From: CAWAPD01 sp963783865
GTDB lineage: Bacteria; Actinomycetota; Thermoleophilia; UBA2241
Length of the DNA stretch: 64,000 nucleotides
NCBI GenBank assembly: GCA_963783865.1
Contig: CAWAPD010000001.1
Span: forward strand, 806,001-870,000
Direction of reading: 5' to 3'
The first letter of the stretch is position 1; each line of letters begins with the position of its first letter. The translations under genes were made by a program, and so were the position numbers. Below, piece by piece: positions 9,277 to 19,400 of the stretch. The notes below the pieces were generated by a model. It worked only from the letters and a program-made list of their open reading frames with translations, made no database searches and had not been told where the DNA came from.

Positions 9277-10152
9277 GTGACCAACGTCGATCTGAGCGCG
9301 ATCGAGCTGCCCGGCCTGGATTGCGGCCTCTGCGGTTACCGCAGCTGCGCCGACATGGCCGCGCAGCTCGAGGCCAAGCCGGACCTGCTGAAGCGCTGCA
9401 TCCCGCTGGCCGCCGACTTCATGGGCGTGCAGGAGGCGCCGGCGGCGTCGGGGCCGGCGCAGCCGGCCGTGACGCCGCCGGTCACCGCGTCATCCGCGCA
9501 GCCGTCGCTGACCATCGTCAACGGCGAATCGGCATGCGCGGGCTGCGGCGTCGACTGCTCGCCGGTCGAGTCGGCCGTCGCCGTGACGGCGCCGGGTGTG
9601 CAGGACGCGGGGACCGCGTCCGAGATCGCCGGCGCCGGCGTGCCCGACGAGGTCCGGGTGAAGGTAGCCGCCCGCACGCACAGCGAGTGGAAGGACCACC
9701 TCGGCCGCGAGTTCGACTTCCTCCTCGACCACTTCCCCGAGGAGCCCGGCCCGCGCGAGCAGATCGTGCCCCACAACCCGCTGATCACGCGCGAGCTCGA
9801 GATCCAGCCCGGCGAGATCCTCATCGGCCGGCCCCTGGGCATCTCGTGCGGTTGCCCGATCACCCACTGCGGCATCGTGCAGTCGGTCGACATGTTCACC
9901 GGCGCCATCGTGTGGTGCGTGACCGGACCGCTGCACCCGCGCCAGCACGGCTTCAAGGACATCGGCTACTACTCGGCTCAGGCCTACGAAGGGCTGATCA
10001 CCAAATCCAGGATCGAGGTCGAGATCGGCGCGCGCTACTGGTTCCAGCCGCGGATGTGCATGATGCAATGGCGCCACAGCGGCCTCGTCAACTTCCTGAA
10101 CCGGGGCGAGGACGGCCTGCAGGCCCGCATCGAAGGCCTCTGGATCGGGTGA
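9277..10152 (+). CDS. Fe-S protein with Fe4 motif and unassigned Cys-rich C-terminal domain
   Basis: 291 residues. The N-terminus has an Fe4-type cluster motif C-x2-C-x4-C-x16-C (Cys16, 19, 24, 41; LDCGLCGYRSCADM), as in corrinoid Fe-S proteins and RnfB. A Pro/Ala linker follows, with a second Cys group ACAGCGVDCS (about 88-96). From about 125 a compact domain contains LIGRPLGISCGCPITHCGIV, WCVTGPLHP and RMCMMQWRHSGLVNFL. I do not recognise that domain by name. The GTG at 9277 has AAAGGA 6 bases upstream. Its position between NifS and ComA suggests a cluster-bearing scaffold, electron carrier or sulfur acceptor (inference). Confidence 0.7.
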   Translation: MTNVDLSAIELPGLDCGLCGYRSCADMAAQLEAKPDLLKRCIPLAADFMGVQEAPAASGPAQPAVTPPVTASSAQPSLTIVNGESACAGCGVDCSPVESAVAVTAPGVQDAGTASEIAGAGVPDEVRVKVAARTHSEWKDHLGREFDFLLDHFPEEPGPREQIVPHNPLITRELEIQPGEILIGRPLGISCGCPITHCGIVQSVDMFTGAIVWCVTGPLHPRQHGFKDIGYYSAQAYEGLITKSRIEVEIGARYWFQPRMCMMQWRHSGLVNFLNRGEDGLQARIEGLWIG

Positions 10153-10153
10153 C

Positions 10154-10978
10154 GTGATGGCATCTATAGCAGAGACGGCACGGGTCGCGCGAGGGAACGG
10201 TTCGCCGAGCCCGTCGCCGGCCGATACGCCCGACTTCTTACGCCTGCCCCAACGCAGCCACAAGCCGCGCGAGACAGGCATCACGCACGTCCTCGACAAG
10301 GGACTCGGACCGATCCAGGTCGCCGACCTTCTGGCGGTGGCGGCGGACTCGATCGACATCGTCAAGCTCGGCTGGGGGACGTCGGTCGTGACGGCCGGCC
10401 TCGCGGCGAAGGTCGCCGCGTACCGCGAGGCCGGCATCCCCACATGCCTTGGCGGCACCCTGCTCGAGGTCGTGCTGCGTCAAGGCAAGGTGGACGACTA
10501 CGTCCGCTGGGCGACGGCGCTGGGCATAGACCACGTCGAGGTCAGCGACGGCAGCATCCCCCTCGAGCACGAACGCAAGCTCGCGCTCATCGCCCGCCTT
10601 GCCGAGGACTTCGTCGTTCTGAGCGAGGTCGGCAGCAAGAACGCCGACATCGTGTACGCGCCGTCGCGCTGGGTGGAGATGATCCGGACGGAGCTGGAGG
10701 CCGGGGCCTGGAAGGTGATCGCCGAGGGCCGTGAAGCCGGGACCGTCGGCGTCTACCACTCGGACGGCAGCGTGAAGTCGGGCTTGATCGACGAGATCGA
10801 CGATGCCATCGACCCGGGGCGGCTGATCTTCGAGGCGCCGATCAAGAAGCAGCAGGTCTGGTTTGTGAAGCGCTTCGGCAGCGACGTGAACCTGGGCAAC
10901 ATCGCCCCCGAGGAGGTCGTGCCGCTCGAGACGCTGCGGCTGGGCCTGCGCGGCGACACGCTGCTCGACTTCCACTGA
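10154..10978 (+). CDS. comA: ComA-family phosphosulfolactate synthase homologue
   Basis: 274 residues of a TIM-barrel matching ComA. After about 35 disordered residues come KPRETGITHVLDKGLG, DIVKLGWGTS, CLGGTLLEVVLRQGK, LGIDHVEVSDGSIPL, FVVLSEVGSKN and LIFEAPIKKQQVWF. ComA adds sulfite to phosphoenolpyruvate to give phosphosulfolactate, the first step of coenzyme M synthesis in methanogens; bacterial homologues also make sulfolactate or are unassigned. No ComB, ComC or bacterial XcbC/D/E-like gene is nearby, so a full CoM pathway is not shown. The start is GTG 10154 or ATG 10157, directly after the Fe-S gene. Confidence 0.83.
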   Translation: MMASIAETARVARGNGSPSPSPADTPDFLRLPQRSHKPRETGITHVLDKGLGPIQVADLLAVAADSIDIVKLGWGTSVVTAGLAAKVAAYREAGIPTCLGGTLLEVVLRQGKVDDYVRWATALGIDHVEVSDGSIPLEHERKLALIARLAEDFVVLSEVGSKNADIVYAPSRWVEMIRTELEAGAWKVIAEGREAGTVGVYHSDGSVKSGLIDEIDDAIDPGRLIFEAPIKKQQVWFVKRFGSDVNLGNIAPEEVVPLETLRLGLRGDTLLDFH

Positions 10979-10990
10979 GAGACAGAAAGA

Positions 10991-11028
10991 GGGGCGGGGC
11001 GGGCGGTGACAACCGCCCGCCCCGCCCC
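10991..11028. terminator. 17-bp perfect palindrome between comA and hdr operon
   Basis: GGGGCGGGGCGGGCGGT pairs perfectly with its complement around the loop GACA. It lies between the convergent comA-like gene and the hdrC-type gene and probably terminates both transcripts. No T-run. Confidence 0.7.
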
Positions 11029-11057
11029 GTCGTAGTCCGGACCGGGGGTGGTCCTTC

Positions 11058-11850
11058 CTACTCCTTGGTGTCCTTGGTGATCTCGACCCCGTCCTCGTCG
11101 AACCGGTACTCGCCCTTGGGGTCCACGCCGCCCCAGGCGCCGATCTGCACGAGGCGCTTACGGAAGCCGGTGGCGTCCATGATCCCCTGAAGCTCGTGGC
11201 AGGCCTTGTCCGACGGGTAGGCGGTCCCGAGGCCGAGCTCCTCGCGGAGCTGGTCGCGGCGGGCGACGAACGCCTTCCACTTGGGTCCGCACATCTCGGC
11301 GATATCCGTGGAAGAACACCTGCGGCGTGCCGCCCATGCCCTTGTCGTAGTACTGCTCGCCCCAGGCGGAGAACATCTCGACGTGCTTGACGCCGTACCC
11401 GGTGTCGCACTGCATCCCGCGGATGATCTGGTTGAGCACGGCCACGCTGTTGTGGCGCGGACAGCGGCTCTGGCAGGTGTAGCAGTAGAAGCAGTACCAG
11501 ACGGAGTCGTCGGTGAGCAGCGTCTCGTCGCCGTCGAGGGCGCGCCGGGCGATCTCCCGTGGCGAGTAGTCGGTGAAGCGGGCCGCCGGGCAGCCGGAGG
11601 TGCAGACGCCGCACTGGATGCACGACTCGAAGCCGTCGAGGTGGTCGTGCATGCGCGGGTCTTCCATGATCCGCTGCATCAGGTCGCCCCGGGCCAACGG
11701 GCGCTCGCCGAACTCGCTCGGCGCGAGCGCCGCGTAGGGGTTGCCCTCGGAGAGGCCGCCGGGGGTCGAGCCGGCAGGCTCGGCCGTTTCGGCGGCCTTC
11801 TTGACGGTCACGTCGACCTTCTTGGCCTTGCTCTCGTTCTTCTCGGTCAT
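11058..11850 (-). CDS. hdrC: HdrC-type Fe-S subunit (frameshifted)
   Basis: The last gene of the Hdr operon. After a charged 55-residue N-terminus it has two [4Fe-4S] motifs, CIQCGVCTSGCP and CFYCYTCQSRCP, the HdrC signature, then NSVAVLNQIIRGMQ. HdrC carries electrons between HdrA and the HdrB site. The C-terminal 100 residues are longer than in typical HdrC. One extra base near 11307 breaks the frame between PQVFFH and DIAEMCGPKWK; the repaired protein is about 263 residues. The start ATG overlaps the stop of the preceding gene (ATGA). Identification is firm; partner choice within the complex is not. Confidence 0.82.
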
Positions 11851-13007
11851 GAGGCCTCCCGGGGAGTGTCGGCCCCAGCGGCGGCGGGCGCCGCCTGGAA
11901 GAACTCGGGCCAGAAGTAGACGTCGATCGCAGCGCCCTCCTTGCGGGCCGCCGAGCGCACGTTGTCGCGGCACAGCAGGCACGGGGTGACGATGGGCGCG
12001 TCCTTGCTGCTGGCGAAGGCGATGAGCTTCTTCACGGCTTCGGACTCGCCACGGTACATGCCGCCGAGCGCGCCGCAGCAGCCGGCGTGGAGCGACGGGT
12101 AGGTCAGCTCGATCTCGGCCCCGGCGAGCGCGGCGGCCGCGCTGAGCGAGCTCAGCGCCGGGCCGCGCTCGCTCAGGCAGCCCACGTAGGGCACGAACCG
12201 CTCGGCGGCGGCCTTGAGCGAGCGGCCGGTCCTCTCGGCGTGCTCGGTCAGCGCGTTCCAGAGGGGCTGCGTCGTGAGCTCCGCCTCACGCAGCCCCGCG
12301 TCGCAGGCCGGGCAGGCGGTGAGCACGAGCTCGTCGCTGGCGTATTTGGCGTGAGTCCTGCCCCGCGACGGGTGCCCGCAGCAGCCGGCGTCGCTCGCCT
12401 CGGCCAGCTCGACGCCGAGGTCACGGGCCACGTTGTGCGTCGCCTCCCAAGCGGCGCGGTCCTGCGGCAGCGAGCAGCCGGCGTAGAACGGCTTGGCGTC
12501 GGCAGAAGGGGCGCCGCCGGGGCCGGCCGCCTGGCCACGCTTCAACATCTGCCTGGCGATCTTCAGGCCGGCCTCGGCGGCGCCGACCTTGTCGCTCGGC
12601 ACGAAGCCCTTGGTGGCCATCGCCATGCCGAACTGCATGTTGTCGAGCCTGTCGTTGCCGGTCAGACGCTTCTCGGCGATGTCTGCCGCGGCGCGCTCGG
12701 CACAGCGGGCGCCGCCGTGCTCGCGCTGCAGTTCGCGCACGGCGGCCATCATGCCGGCGGCGTCGACCTCCATCGGGCACGCGTCGGTGCAGGCGCCGCA
12801 CTCGCTGCAGCGCCAGACGTCGTCGGCGTCGAGCAGCCGCTCGACCTCACCCGCGAGGATCAGGCGCACGATACGCCGCGGTCCCTGGTCGAGGTCGAAC
12901 CCGCTCGGGCAGGCGCCGATGCACTGTCCGCACTGGAAGCACTGGCGGCAATCGTCGGCGAGCTTGAAGACGGCCTCGTAGGCTGCCTCAGACAGTTGGA
13001 CGGGCAC
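11847..13007 (-). CDS. HdrC-HdrB fusion (HdrD-like, CCG domains)
   Basis: 386 residues. The N-terminal third has two [4Fe-4S] motifs, CRQCFQCGQCIGACP and CSECGACTDACP (HdrC-like). The remainder has CCG-type motifs: AGCSLPQD, DAGCCGHPSRG, TACPACDAG, then VGCLSERG, HAGCCGALGG and TPCLLCRDN. Two CCG domains bind the noncubane [4Fe-4S] clusters that cleave heterodisulfides in HdrB/HdrD, so this may be one catalytic subunit. I choose GTG 13007 over GTG 13016: GGAGG lies 8 bases before 13007 but touches 13016. It overlaps the end of the HdrA-MvhD gene by 20 bases. Confidence 0.82.
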   Translation of the reverse strand: MPVQLSEAAYEAVFKLADDCRQCFQCGQCIGACPSGFDLDQGPRRIVRLILAGEVERLLDADDVWRCSECGACTDACPMEVDAAGMMAAVRELQREHGGARCAERAAADIAEKRLTGNDRLDNMQFGMAMATKGFVPSDKVGAAEAGLKIARQMLKRGQAAGPGGAPSADAKPFYAGCSLPQDRAAWEATHNVARDLGVELAEASDAGCCGHPSRGRTHAKYASDELVLTACPACDAGLREAELTTQPLWNALTEHAERTGRSLKAAAERFVPYVGCLSERGPALSSLSAAAALAGAEIELTYPSLHAGCCGALGGMYRGESEAVKKLIAFASSKDAPIVTPCLLCRDNVRSAARKEGAAIDVYFWPEFFQAAPAAAGADTPREAS

Positions 13008-15450
13008 AGCCGTCACCTCCCTGGCAGGCCGCGATGGAGGCGACCGGTAGCTCGGCGGGCACGCCGTCTGGATCGGCGGCGTGCGCGGTGAAGTGCCTGA
13101 TGCGGCGCCCGACGGTGTGGCGGTCGACGGCGCAGAGGTGCCAGAGGTCGAGCGGGATGCTCATCCCCGCGACCTCGAGAAGTTCTTCGGCGAGCTGCAT
13201 CTGCTCGAGCGCCGAGGCGTCGCCGCTGCGGTACTGACAGCGTTCTTCGGCGCAACCGGCGAGGAACACGCCGGCTGCGCCCAGCCGTGCCGCCTCGACG
13301 ATGTGCAGGGCGCTGACGCGGCCAAGGCACGGCAGGGGAACGAGGCGCACGTTCTCCGGATACGGGTCGTGGCGCAGGCCGCTCAGGCTGATGGCGGCGC
13401 CGGCGCACTCGCGACAGTAGAAGCCGACCACCGGCTGGTCGACGCCCTCCGTCATGACCGCGAGACGCCCGAAGAGGTCCTCGTCGTCCATGTTGTGGGC
13501 GATCGCCATCTCGGGGCAGTTGGCGGCGCAGATGCCGCAGGCATGACAGGCTTCGGGGTCGATGACGGCGAGCTTGCCGTCATCTTTGACCTCGGCCGGA
13601 CGCGGCACGTCGTCGGGACGCTCCTCCAGCGTGATGGCGCCGAACGGGCACATCGTCACGCAGGTGTCGCAGCCGACGCACTCGGCGGCTCTCACCTCGG
13701 AGGCCGGCTGCATGCGGCGGCCGGCCGAGGTGAGGAAGTTGTGGATCTCGCTCGCCACCGCGCTGGCCTCGGTGTTGACCTCGACGAGCGCCTTGGGGCC
13801 GGCTGCCGAGCCGGCCACGAAGACGCCTTCCTGCGTGGTCTCGGTGGCCCGGTTCTTGCGGTCGAGGATCTCGATGAAGCCGTCCTCGTCGAGGTCGACG
13901 TTGAGCACGCCGGCGACACGGGCGGTGTCCGCCGTCGGTACCATGCCGGTCGACAGCACGACCAGGTCGGGGCGCAGCAGCTTCTTGGTCGCCGCGGTCA
14001 TGTCCTCGACCTCGATGACCGGCTTGCCGTGCTCGTCGAACTGCACGGTCGACGGCGTGCCGCGGAGGAACTCCACGCCGGCACGCCGTGCGTCGAGGTA
14101 CCAGCTCTCGTAGCCCACGCCGGCGGCGCGCAGCTCGAGGTAGCAGATCGTGACTTTCATGTCGGGGAACAGGCGGCGCAGCCGCATCGCGTGCTTGAGC
14201 GCGATCATGCAGCAGAGGCGGGAGCAGTAGGGCAGTCGCCGGCGGTCGCGGGAGCCCGCGCACTGGATCATCACGACCTCTTTCGCCGGCTGGTGCCCGA
14301 GCCAGGACTGCTCTTCCCAGTCGTCCATCAGCTCGGCCAGCTCGACCTGGGTGACGACGGCGTCGTGGCCGTGGCCGAGGTGCGAGATCATGTGATCGGG
14401 CGCGCTGTCACAGCCGACCGCGGTGAGGATGGCGCCCGCGTGGACGGTGGCCAGCTCGGGCGACTGGGTGAAGTCGATCGCCTCCATCGGGCACTTCTCG
14501 GCGCAGGCGCCGCAGAACGTGCAGGTCTCGAGGTCGACCGAGCGATGCACGCGGCCGTCGTAGAACTCGGCGTAGATGGCCTTGGCGTTGCCCTCGGCGT
14601 TGGCGACCTCGCACACCGTCTCGCAGGTGCCGCAGTTGATGCAGTCGCCGGTGACGATGTTGGGCAGGCGGCGCAGGGAGACCTCGAAGTCGCCGGGCTT
14701 GCCGGCGACCGACTCGACCGTCGTGCGCCGCCAGATGCGCAGGTTCTCGTTGTCGATGGCGACGTTACGATGGAAGCACTTGCGCGTGCCGGCCTGCGCG
14801 TCGGTGGTGGGCAGGCACTGGCCGCAGTCGTTGGTGGGGAAGACGGTGCCGATGCGCGCCGCGCGACCGCCGAGGAAGGGACGAGACTCGACGAGCTCCA
14901 CCGCGTGGCCCATCTGCGCCAGCTCGGCGGCGGACTGGGTGCCGGCCACGCCGCCGCCGATCACGAGCACGCTGTCGACCTTGCGCTCGTGGGCGAGGGT
15001 GTCGGCAGGCTTCATCGGGTAGCTCAGGGCGGCGTCTACGATCCGCGCCGCCTTGTCGGTGACGGGCTGCCGATCGTCGCCGTGCACCCACGAACAGCCT
15101 TCGCGGATGTCGGCGACCTCCATCTGGAGGCCGCGGCTGAGGAGGCGGTGGAAACGGCGGTTACTGAAGTCCTGCGAGCAGCCGGCGAAGACGAGCTGGC
15201 GGCCGTCGCCGGCCTCGCCTCCTGCCCGAGCCTCCATGAGCTCGAGCATCCGCGCCTGTCCCTCGCGGCTGCACCACTTGGCGTCGCGCAGCACCTCGGC
15301 CTTGAGGCCCGCGAACATGGCCAGCTCGTCGAAGTCGATGTTCGCCATGGTGCCGGCGCACTCGCACAGGAGCACGGCGGGCTTCACGGCGACGGGACCG
15401 TCGGCGCCGTTGCCCGCGGCAATCGTCTTGCTCGTGCCGGCGGCGCTCAT
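12988..15450 (-). CDS. HdrA-MvhD fusion (QmoB-like)
   Basis: 820 residues. It opens with the HdrA start motif LLCECAG, then GCSQDFSNRRF, the FAD-binding VLVIGGGVAGTQSAAELAQMG, FPTNDCGQCLP, ferredoxin motifs CINCGTCETVCE and CTFCGACAEKCP, MIQCAGSRD, and two late [4Fe-4S] motifs CVGCDTCVTMCP and CHACGICAANCP. From about residue 665 an MvhD domain follows: GFYCRECAGAA, LPCLGRVSALHI, LAGCAEERCQY. This is the layout of QmoB from sulfate reducers, but there is no membrane QmoC here. It starts at ATG 15450, overlapping the ferredoxin stop. Likely a second flavin site in a soluble Hdr complex. Confidence 0.85.
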   Translation of the reverse strand: MSAAGTSKTIAAGNGADGPVAVKPAVLLCECAGTMANIDFDELAMFAGLKAEVLRDAKWCSREGQARMLELMEARAGGEAGDGRQLVFAGCSQDFSNRRFHRLLSRGLQMEVADIREGCSWVHGDDRQPVTDKAARIVDAALSYPMKPADTLAHERKVDSVLVIGGGVAGTQSAAELAQMGHAVELVESRPFLGGRAARIGTVFPTNDCGQCLPTTDAQAGTRKCFHRNVAIDNENLRIWRRTTVESVAGKPGDFEVSLRRLPNIVTGDCINCGTCETVCEVANAEGNAKAIYAEFYDGRVHRSVDLETCTFCGACAEKCPMEAIDFTQSPELATVHAGAILTAVGCDSAPDHMISHLGHGHDAVVTQVELAELMDDWEEQSWLGHQPAKEVVMIQCAGSRDRRRLPYCSRLCCMIALKHAMRLRRLFPDMKVTICYLELRAAGVGYESWYLDARRAGVEFLRGTPSTVQFDEHGKPVIEVEDMTAATKKLLRPDLVVLSTGMVPTADTARVAGVLNVDLDEDGFIEILDRKNRATETTQEGVFVAGSAAGPKALVEVNTEASAVASEIHNFLTSAGRRMQPASEVRAAECVGCDTCVTMCPFGAITLEERPDDVPRPAEVKDDGKLAVIDPEACHACGICAANCPEMAIAHNMDDEDLFGRLAVMTEGVDQPVVGFYCRECAGAAISLSGLRHDPYPENVRLVPLPCLGRVSALHIVEAARLGAAGVFLAGCAEERCQYRSGDASALEQMQLAEELLEVAGMSIPLDLWHLCAVDRHTVGRRIRHFTAHAADPDGVPAELPVASIAACQGGDGCARPTV

Positions 15451-15875
15451 GCCGTCACGACCTTGTGGACCTCGTCGGCCGTCAGCGGCCGCGCCTCGGC
15501 CGCCTGCGTCGGGCACACGCGGGCGCACGTGCCGCACCCCAGGCAGACCTCGGGGTCGTAGAGGATCGTGCGATAGGTGGTCACCCGCTCCGGCACCTGG
15601 ATGGGGCCGGAGGGGGCGCGGCGCGCGACGCGCCGCAGCGCGGCGCCCAGCGCGCCGCGCCGGCTGTCCGCCGGGGCCTCGAACAGCTGCAGGGGATCGA
15701 ACGTCGTCCCCTTGCTGCTGGCGCCGCTCGGACAGGCCGTCGCGCAGCGCCCGCAGCCGATGCACAGCTCCTCGTGGCGCACGATCTCGCAGCCTACGGC
15801 ACCGGTGCGCTCGCGCGGCGCCGCCCGGTCGGGCAGGCGGTCGAAGATCGCCTCACCGCGTCGGGTCAGCGGCAT
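15447..15875 (-). CDS. 2[4Fe-4S] ferredoxin-like subunit of Hdr operon
   Basis: 142 residues with two widely spaced cluster motifs: CIGCGRCATACPSGA near residue 38, and CLGCGTCARVCPTQA near residue 112. The linker of about 60 residues between them is Arg-rich. The ATG directly follows the MvhD stop (TAG ATG) with GAGGAGG 8 bases upstream, and the stop overlaps the next start. Probably an electron-transfer subunit linking the two HdrA-type proteins, or the ferredoxin side of the complex. Confidence 0.75.
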   Translation of the reverse strand: MPLTRRGEAIFDRLPDRAAPRERTGAVGCEIVRHEELCIGCGRCATACPSGASSKGTTFDPLQLFEAPADSRRGALGAALRRVARRAPSGPIQVPERVTTYRTILYDPEVCLGCGTCARVCPTQAAEARPLTADEVHKVVTA

Positions 15876-16463
15876 CTAGGCCACCTCCTCGACGGCGGCC
15901 GGGGCGGTTGCGGCGGCCGCCGCGAACGCGGACTCGCCGCCGCCCGAGCGCTCCAGCGGCGGCAGCTCGCCGATCGCCTTGTGCATGGCGCGCGCCGCGG
16001 CCACGAACTTCGGCGAGTCGGCGGCGCTCATCGTGAACATCTGGCAGCGTTGCGGCTCGACGCCGACCGACTCGAGCAGCCGCTGCACGAACGCCACCCG
16101 GTCGAGCGCGTGGAAGTTGCCCTCGCGGTAGTGGCACTGGCCCTCGAGGCAGCCGGCGACGTAGACGCCGTCGGCGCCCTCGGCCAGGGCCGTCAGCAGG
16201 TAGAGAGGGCTCACGCGGCCGGTGCAGGGCACCAGCACGCTGCGGATCGTCGTCGGCAGCGAGATGCGCGCGTTGCCGGTCGCGTCGGCGGCGGCGTAGG
16301 CGCACTCGCGGCAGAAGAAGGCGACGATGCGGCGGTCGCCCGAGGCGGCGGCGCGCTCGCGCGCCGCCGCGTCCACGACCGCCGCCTGCGTCTCGTCGGC
16401 GCAGCTCACGGCGCCTGTCGGCGCCGGTGCAACTGCGCCCCCGGCCAGAGTCGCGGCGGTCAT
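15876..16463 (-). CDS. mvhD: MvhD-type [2Fe-2S] electron-transfer subunit
   Basis: 195 residues. After a 45-residue Ala-rich N-terminus it has VAFFCRECAYAAADA, SVLVPCTGRVSPLYLL, VYVAGCLEGQCHYREGN and VGVEPQRCQMFTMS, the conserved MvhD/DUF1791 pattern including the five Cys. MvhD passes electrons from hydrogenase, formate dehydrogenase or another donor to HdrA. A stand-alone copy next to HdrA, plus the fused copy in the next gene but one, gives two MvhD modules for two HdrA modules. Start ATG overlaps the HdrA stop. Confidence 0.85.
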   Translation of the reverse strand: MTAATLAGGAVAPAPTGAVSCADETQAAVVDAAARERAAASGDRRIVAFFCRECAYAAADATGNARISLPTTIRSVLVPCTGRVSPLYLLTALAEGADGVYVAGCLEGQCHYREGNFHALDRVAFVQRLLESVGVEPQRCQMFTMSAADSPKFVAAARAMHKAIGELPPLERSGGGESAFAAAAATAPAAVEEVA

Positions 16464-19400
16464 CAGACCGTCACCTCGGCCAGGATCTCATCGTCGGAGA
16501 AGCCGCCCAGCGTCATGGCTCCCGACGGGCACTCGGCCGCGCAGATCCCGCAGCCGCGGCAGGCGTTGACCTCGACGACCGCGTGGGCCTCGTCGGTCCC
16601 GGCATTGACGATCATCGCGGCGCTCTGCGGACAGACCGTCTCGCACACGCCGCAGCCGATGCAGACCTCCTCGTCGCTCGAGGCGACCTGGGCCGGCGTG
16701 AGCACGAACCCGGTCGAGAGCATCGAGATGACACGCGCCGCCGCGGCCTTGGCCTGGGCGATCGTGTCGGGGATGTTCTTCGGTCCCTGCGCCGTGCCGG
16801 CCAGGAAGATGCCGGTGCGCTGCGTGTCGACCGGCTTGAGCTTGGGGTGGTACTCCTTGATGAAGCCGGCCGCCGCCGTCTGCAGTCCGGCGATGCGGGC
16901 GATCTCGGCGCTGCCGTCGCTGGCTTCGAGGCCGGCCGACAGCACGACCAGGTCGAACCGCTCGGCGATCTTGCGGCCGGTGAAGGTGTCCTCGAGGCGC
17001 ACGGTGAGGCTCTTGTCCGGCTCCTCGCTGATCTCACCCAGGCGACCGCGCACGTAACGCACGCCGCGCTGCTGCACGAGCCTGTAGTACTCCTCGTGCC
17101 CCTTGCCGGGCGTGCGCATGTCGGTGTAGCCGATGGTGACCTGCGCGTCGGGGTAGTGCTGCATGATCAGCGAGCTGTGGAGCGTGGCGAACAGGCAGCA
17201 GATGGCCGAGCAGTGCTCGTTGCCCGTGCTCGTACAGTCGCGCGAGCCGACGCATTGGAGCATGAAGATCTTCTTCGGCACGGCGCCGTCGGACGGCCGC
17301 AGCAGGTCGCCGCCGGTCGGGCCGCTGGCGCTCAGCAGCCGCGCGAGCTGGCTCTGGGTGAGCACGTTCCCGTACCGGCCCCAGCCCAGCGGCAGCTTCC
17401 GCGAGGCGTCGAACTCCTTGTGGCCGGTGGCGATGATCACCGAGCCGACGGTGACCTCCTCGGTCGTGGGGACCTGATCGAAGTCGATCGCGTTCGCCGG
17501 GCAGGCGTCGACGCACGAGCGGCAATCGGAGCACACGGCACAGTCCAGGCAGCGCTCGGCCTCGGCCTTGGCGTCCTCCTCGGAGAACCCGAGACGGACC
17601 TCGTCCCAGGTCACGCGGCGGGTGACGCCGTCGATCGTCTTCATGATGCGGCGCGGCTGCGGCTCGAGCGGCTCGAGCTCGGTCTGGGGGATCTTGACCT
17701 TGTCGAGCTCCTGGTCCCAGACCTTGATCATCTGCTCGCCGCGCAGGAAGTTGTGGATGGCGCGGGCGGCCCGCCGGCCGCCGGCGATGGCCTCGATGGC
17801 GGTCCACGGTCCCATGGCGGCCGCGTCGCCGCCCGCGAACACGCCGGTGCGGCCGGTCATCATGGTGTCGGGGTCGACGACGATCTGGCCCTTGTCCACG
17901 GCCACGCCGTCGGCGCCCGTCAGGAAGTCGTCGACGATCGCCTGGCCGATGGCGAAGATCACCGTGTCGGCCTCGAACGAGACGTAGTCGCCCTCGATGG
18001 CGACCGGCGGCCGCCAGCCCCGCTCGTTGGGCTCGCCCAACGAGCAGCGCTGGAACTTCACGCCGGTCGCCGTCGTGCCGTCGCCGAGGATCTCGACCGG
18101 CATCAACGAGTACTCGACGTGGACCTGCTCCTCGGCGCCCTCTTCCTTCTCCTCCGGCGTGGCCGGCGCGGTGCGCTCGTCCTCGATGCAGGCCAGGGTG
18201 ACCTGCTCGGCGCCGTGGCGGAAGCTCGAGCGGCCGGCGTCGTAGGCGACGTCGCCGCCGCCGATGACGACGACCCGCTTGTCCACGGTCGGGTCCTCAC
18301 CCAGCGACGCCGCGCGCAGGTACTCGACCGCGCGCACGACGCCCTGCTGGTCGAGACCGGGGATCGGCAGTTCCTTGCTCTTGTGCAGGCCGGTCGCCAG
18401 GAAGACGGCCTTGTAGCCGTCGCCGAACAGCGAGTCGACGGTGAAGTCGCTGCCGCAACGCTTGCCCGTCTGCAGGTCGACGCCGAGGGCCGTGATCTGG
18501 TCGATCTCGTGCTGCAGCGTGTCCTGCGGCAGACGGTAGGCGGGGATGCCCACGCGGAGCATGCCGCCGGCCACCGGCAGCGCCTCGAACACGGTCGCGG
18601 CGTAGCCGTAGCGGGCCAGCTCACGAGCGGCGGTCATGCCCGCGGGGCCGGCGCCGACGACCGCGATCTTCTCGTCGTAGACGGCGGGGATCGGCGCCGG
18701 CAGGCCGGCCGGGGCGCCGTTGTCGGCCACGAAGCGTTTGAGGCCGGCGATCGCGATCGGCTCCTCGACCTGGCCGCGCGTGCACTCGGTCTCGCAGACG
18801 TGCGTGCAGATGCGGCCGCAGACGCTCGGGAACGGGTTCGGGTCGCTGGCGACCTTGTAGGCGTCCTCGTAGCGACCTGCGGCGACCAGCGCGACGTAGC
18901 CCTGGGCCGAAGTGTGCACCGGGCAGGCGGTCTTGCAGGGCGACCAGCCCTTGCGGTCGATCGTGAACGTCGAGGGCACGGCGTTGGCGTACTGGCGCGA
19001 GATGGCGGTGCGCTCGCTGACGCCGAAGTCGAAGTCGTTGGGGATCTTCACCGGGCAGACCGGCACGCACTCGCCGCAGCCGACGCACTTCTCGTTCACG
19101 TAGCGCGGGCGATGCTTGATCTTCGCGCGGAACTCGCCGGGAGGTCCGGTGATCTCGGTCACGTCGCTCGAGGCGTGGATGTGGATGCGCGAGTCGGTCG
19201 CCGCGTTGGTGAGACGCGGGGCCAGCGAGCACATGGCGCAGTCCTCGGTGGGGAAGGTCTTGCTCAGGCGGGCCATGTAGCCGCCGATGCTGGCCTGCTT
19301 CTCGACCAGGTGCACCTCGATGCCCGCGTCGGCCAGCTCCTCGGCGGCGGAGAGCCCTGCGATCCCGCCGCCGACGACCAGCGCCGAGCGGTGCAGGAAG

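Noticed and set aside
12087..15561. Long plus-strand open frames opposite the Hdr genes
   Set aside because: They are antisense frames of conserved Fe-S proteins in high-GC DNA and show no family motifs.
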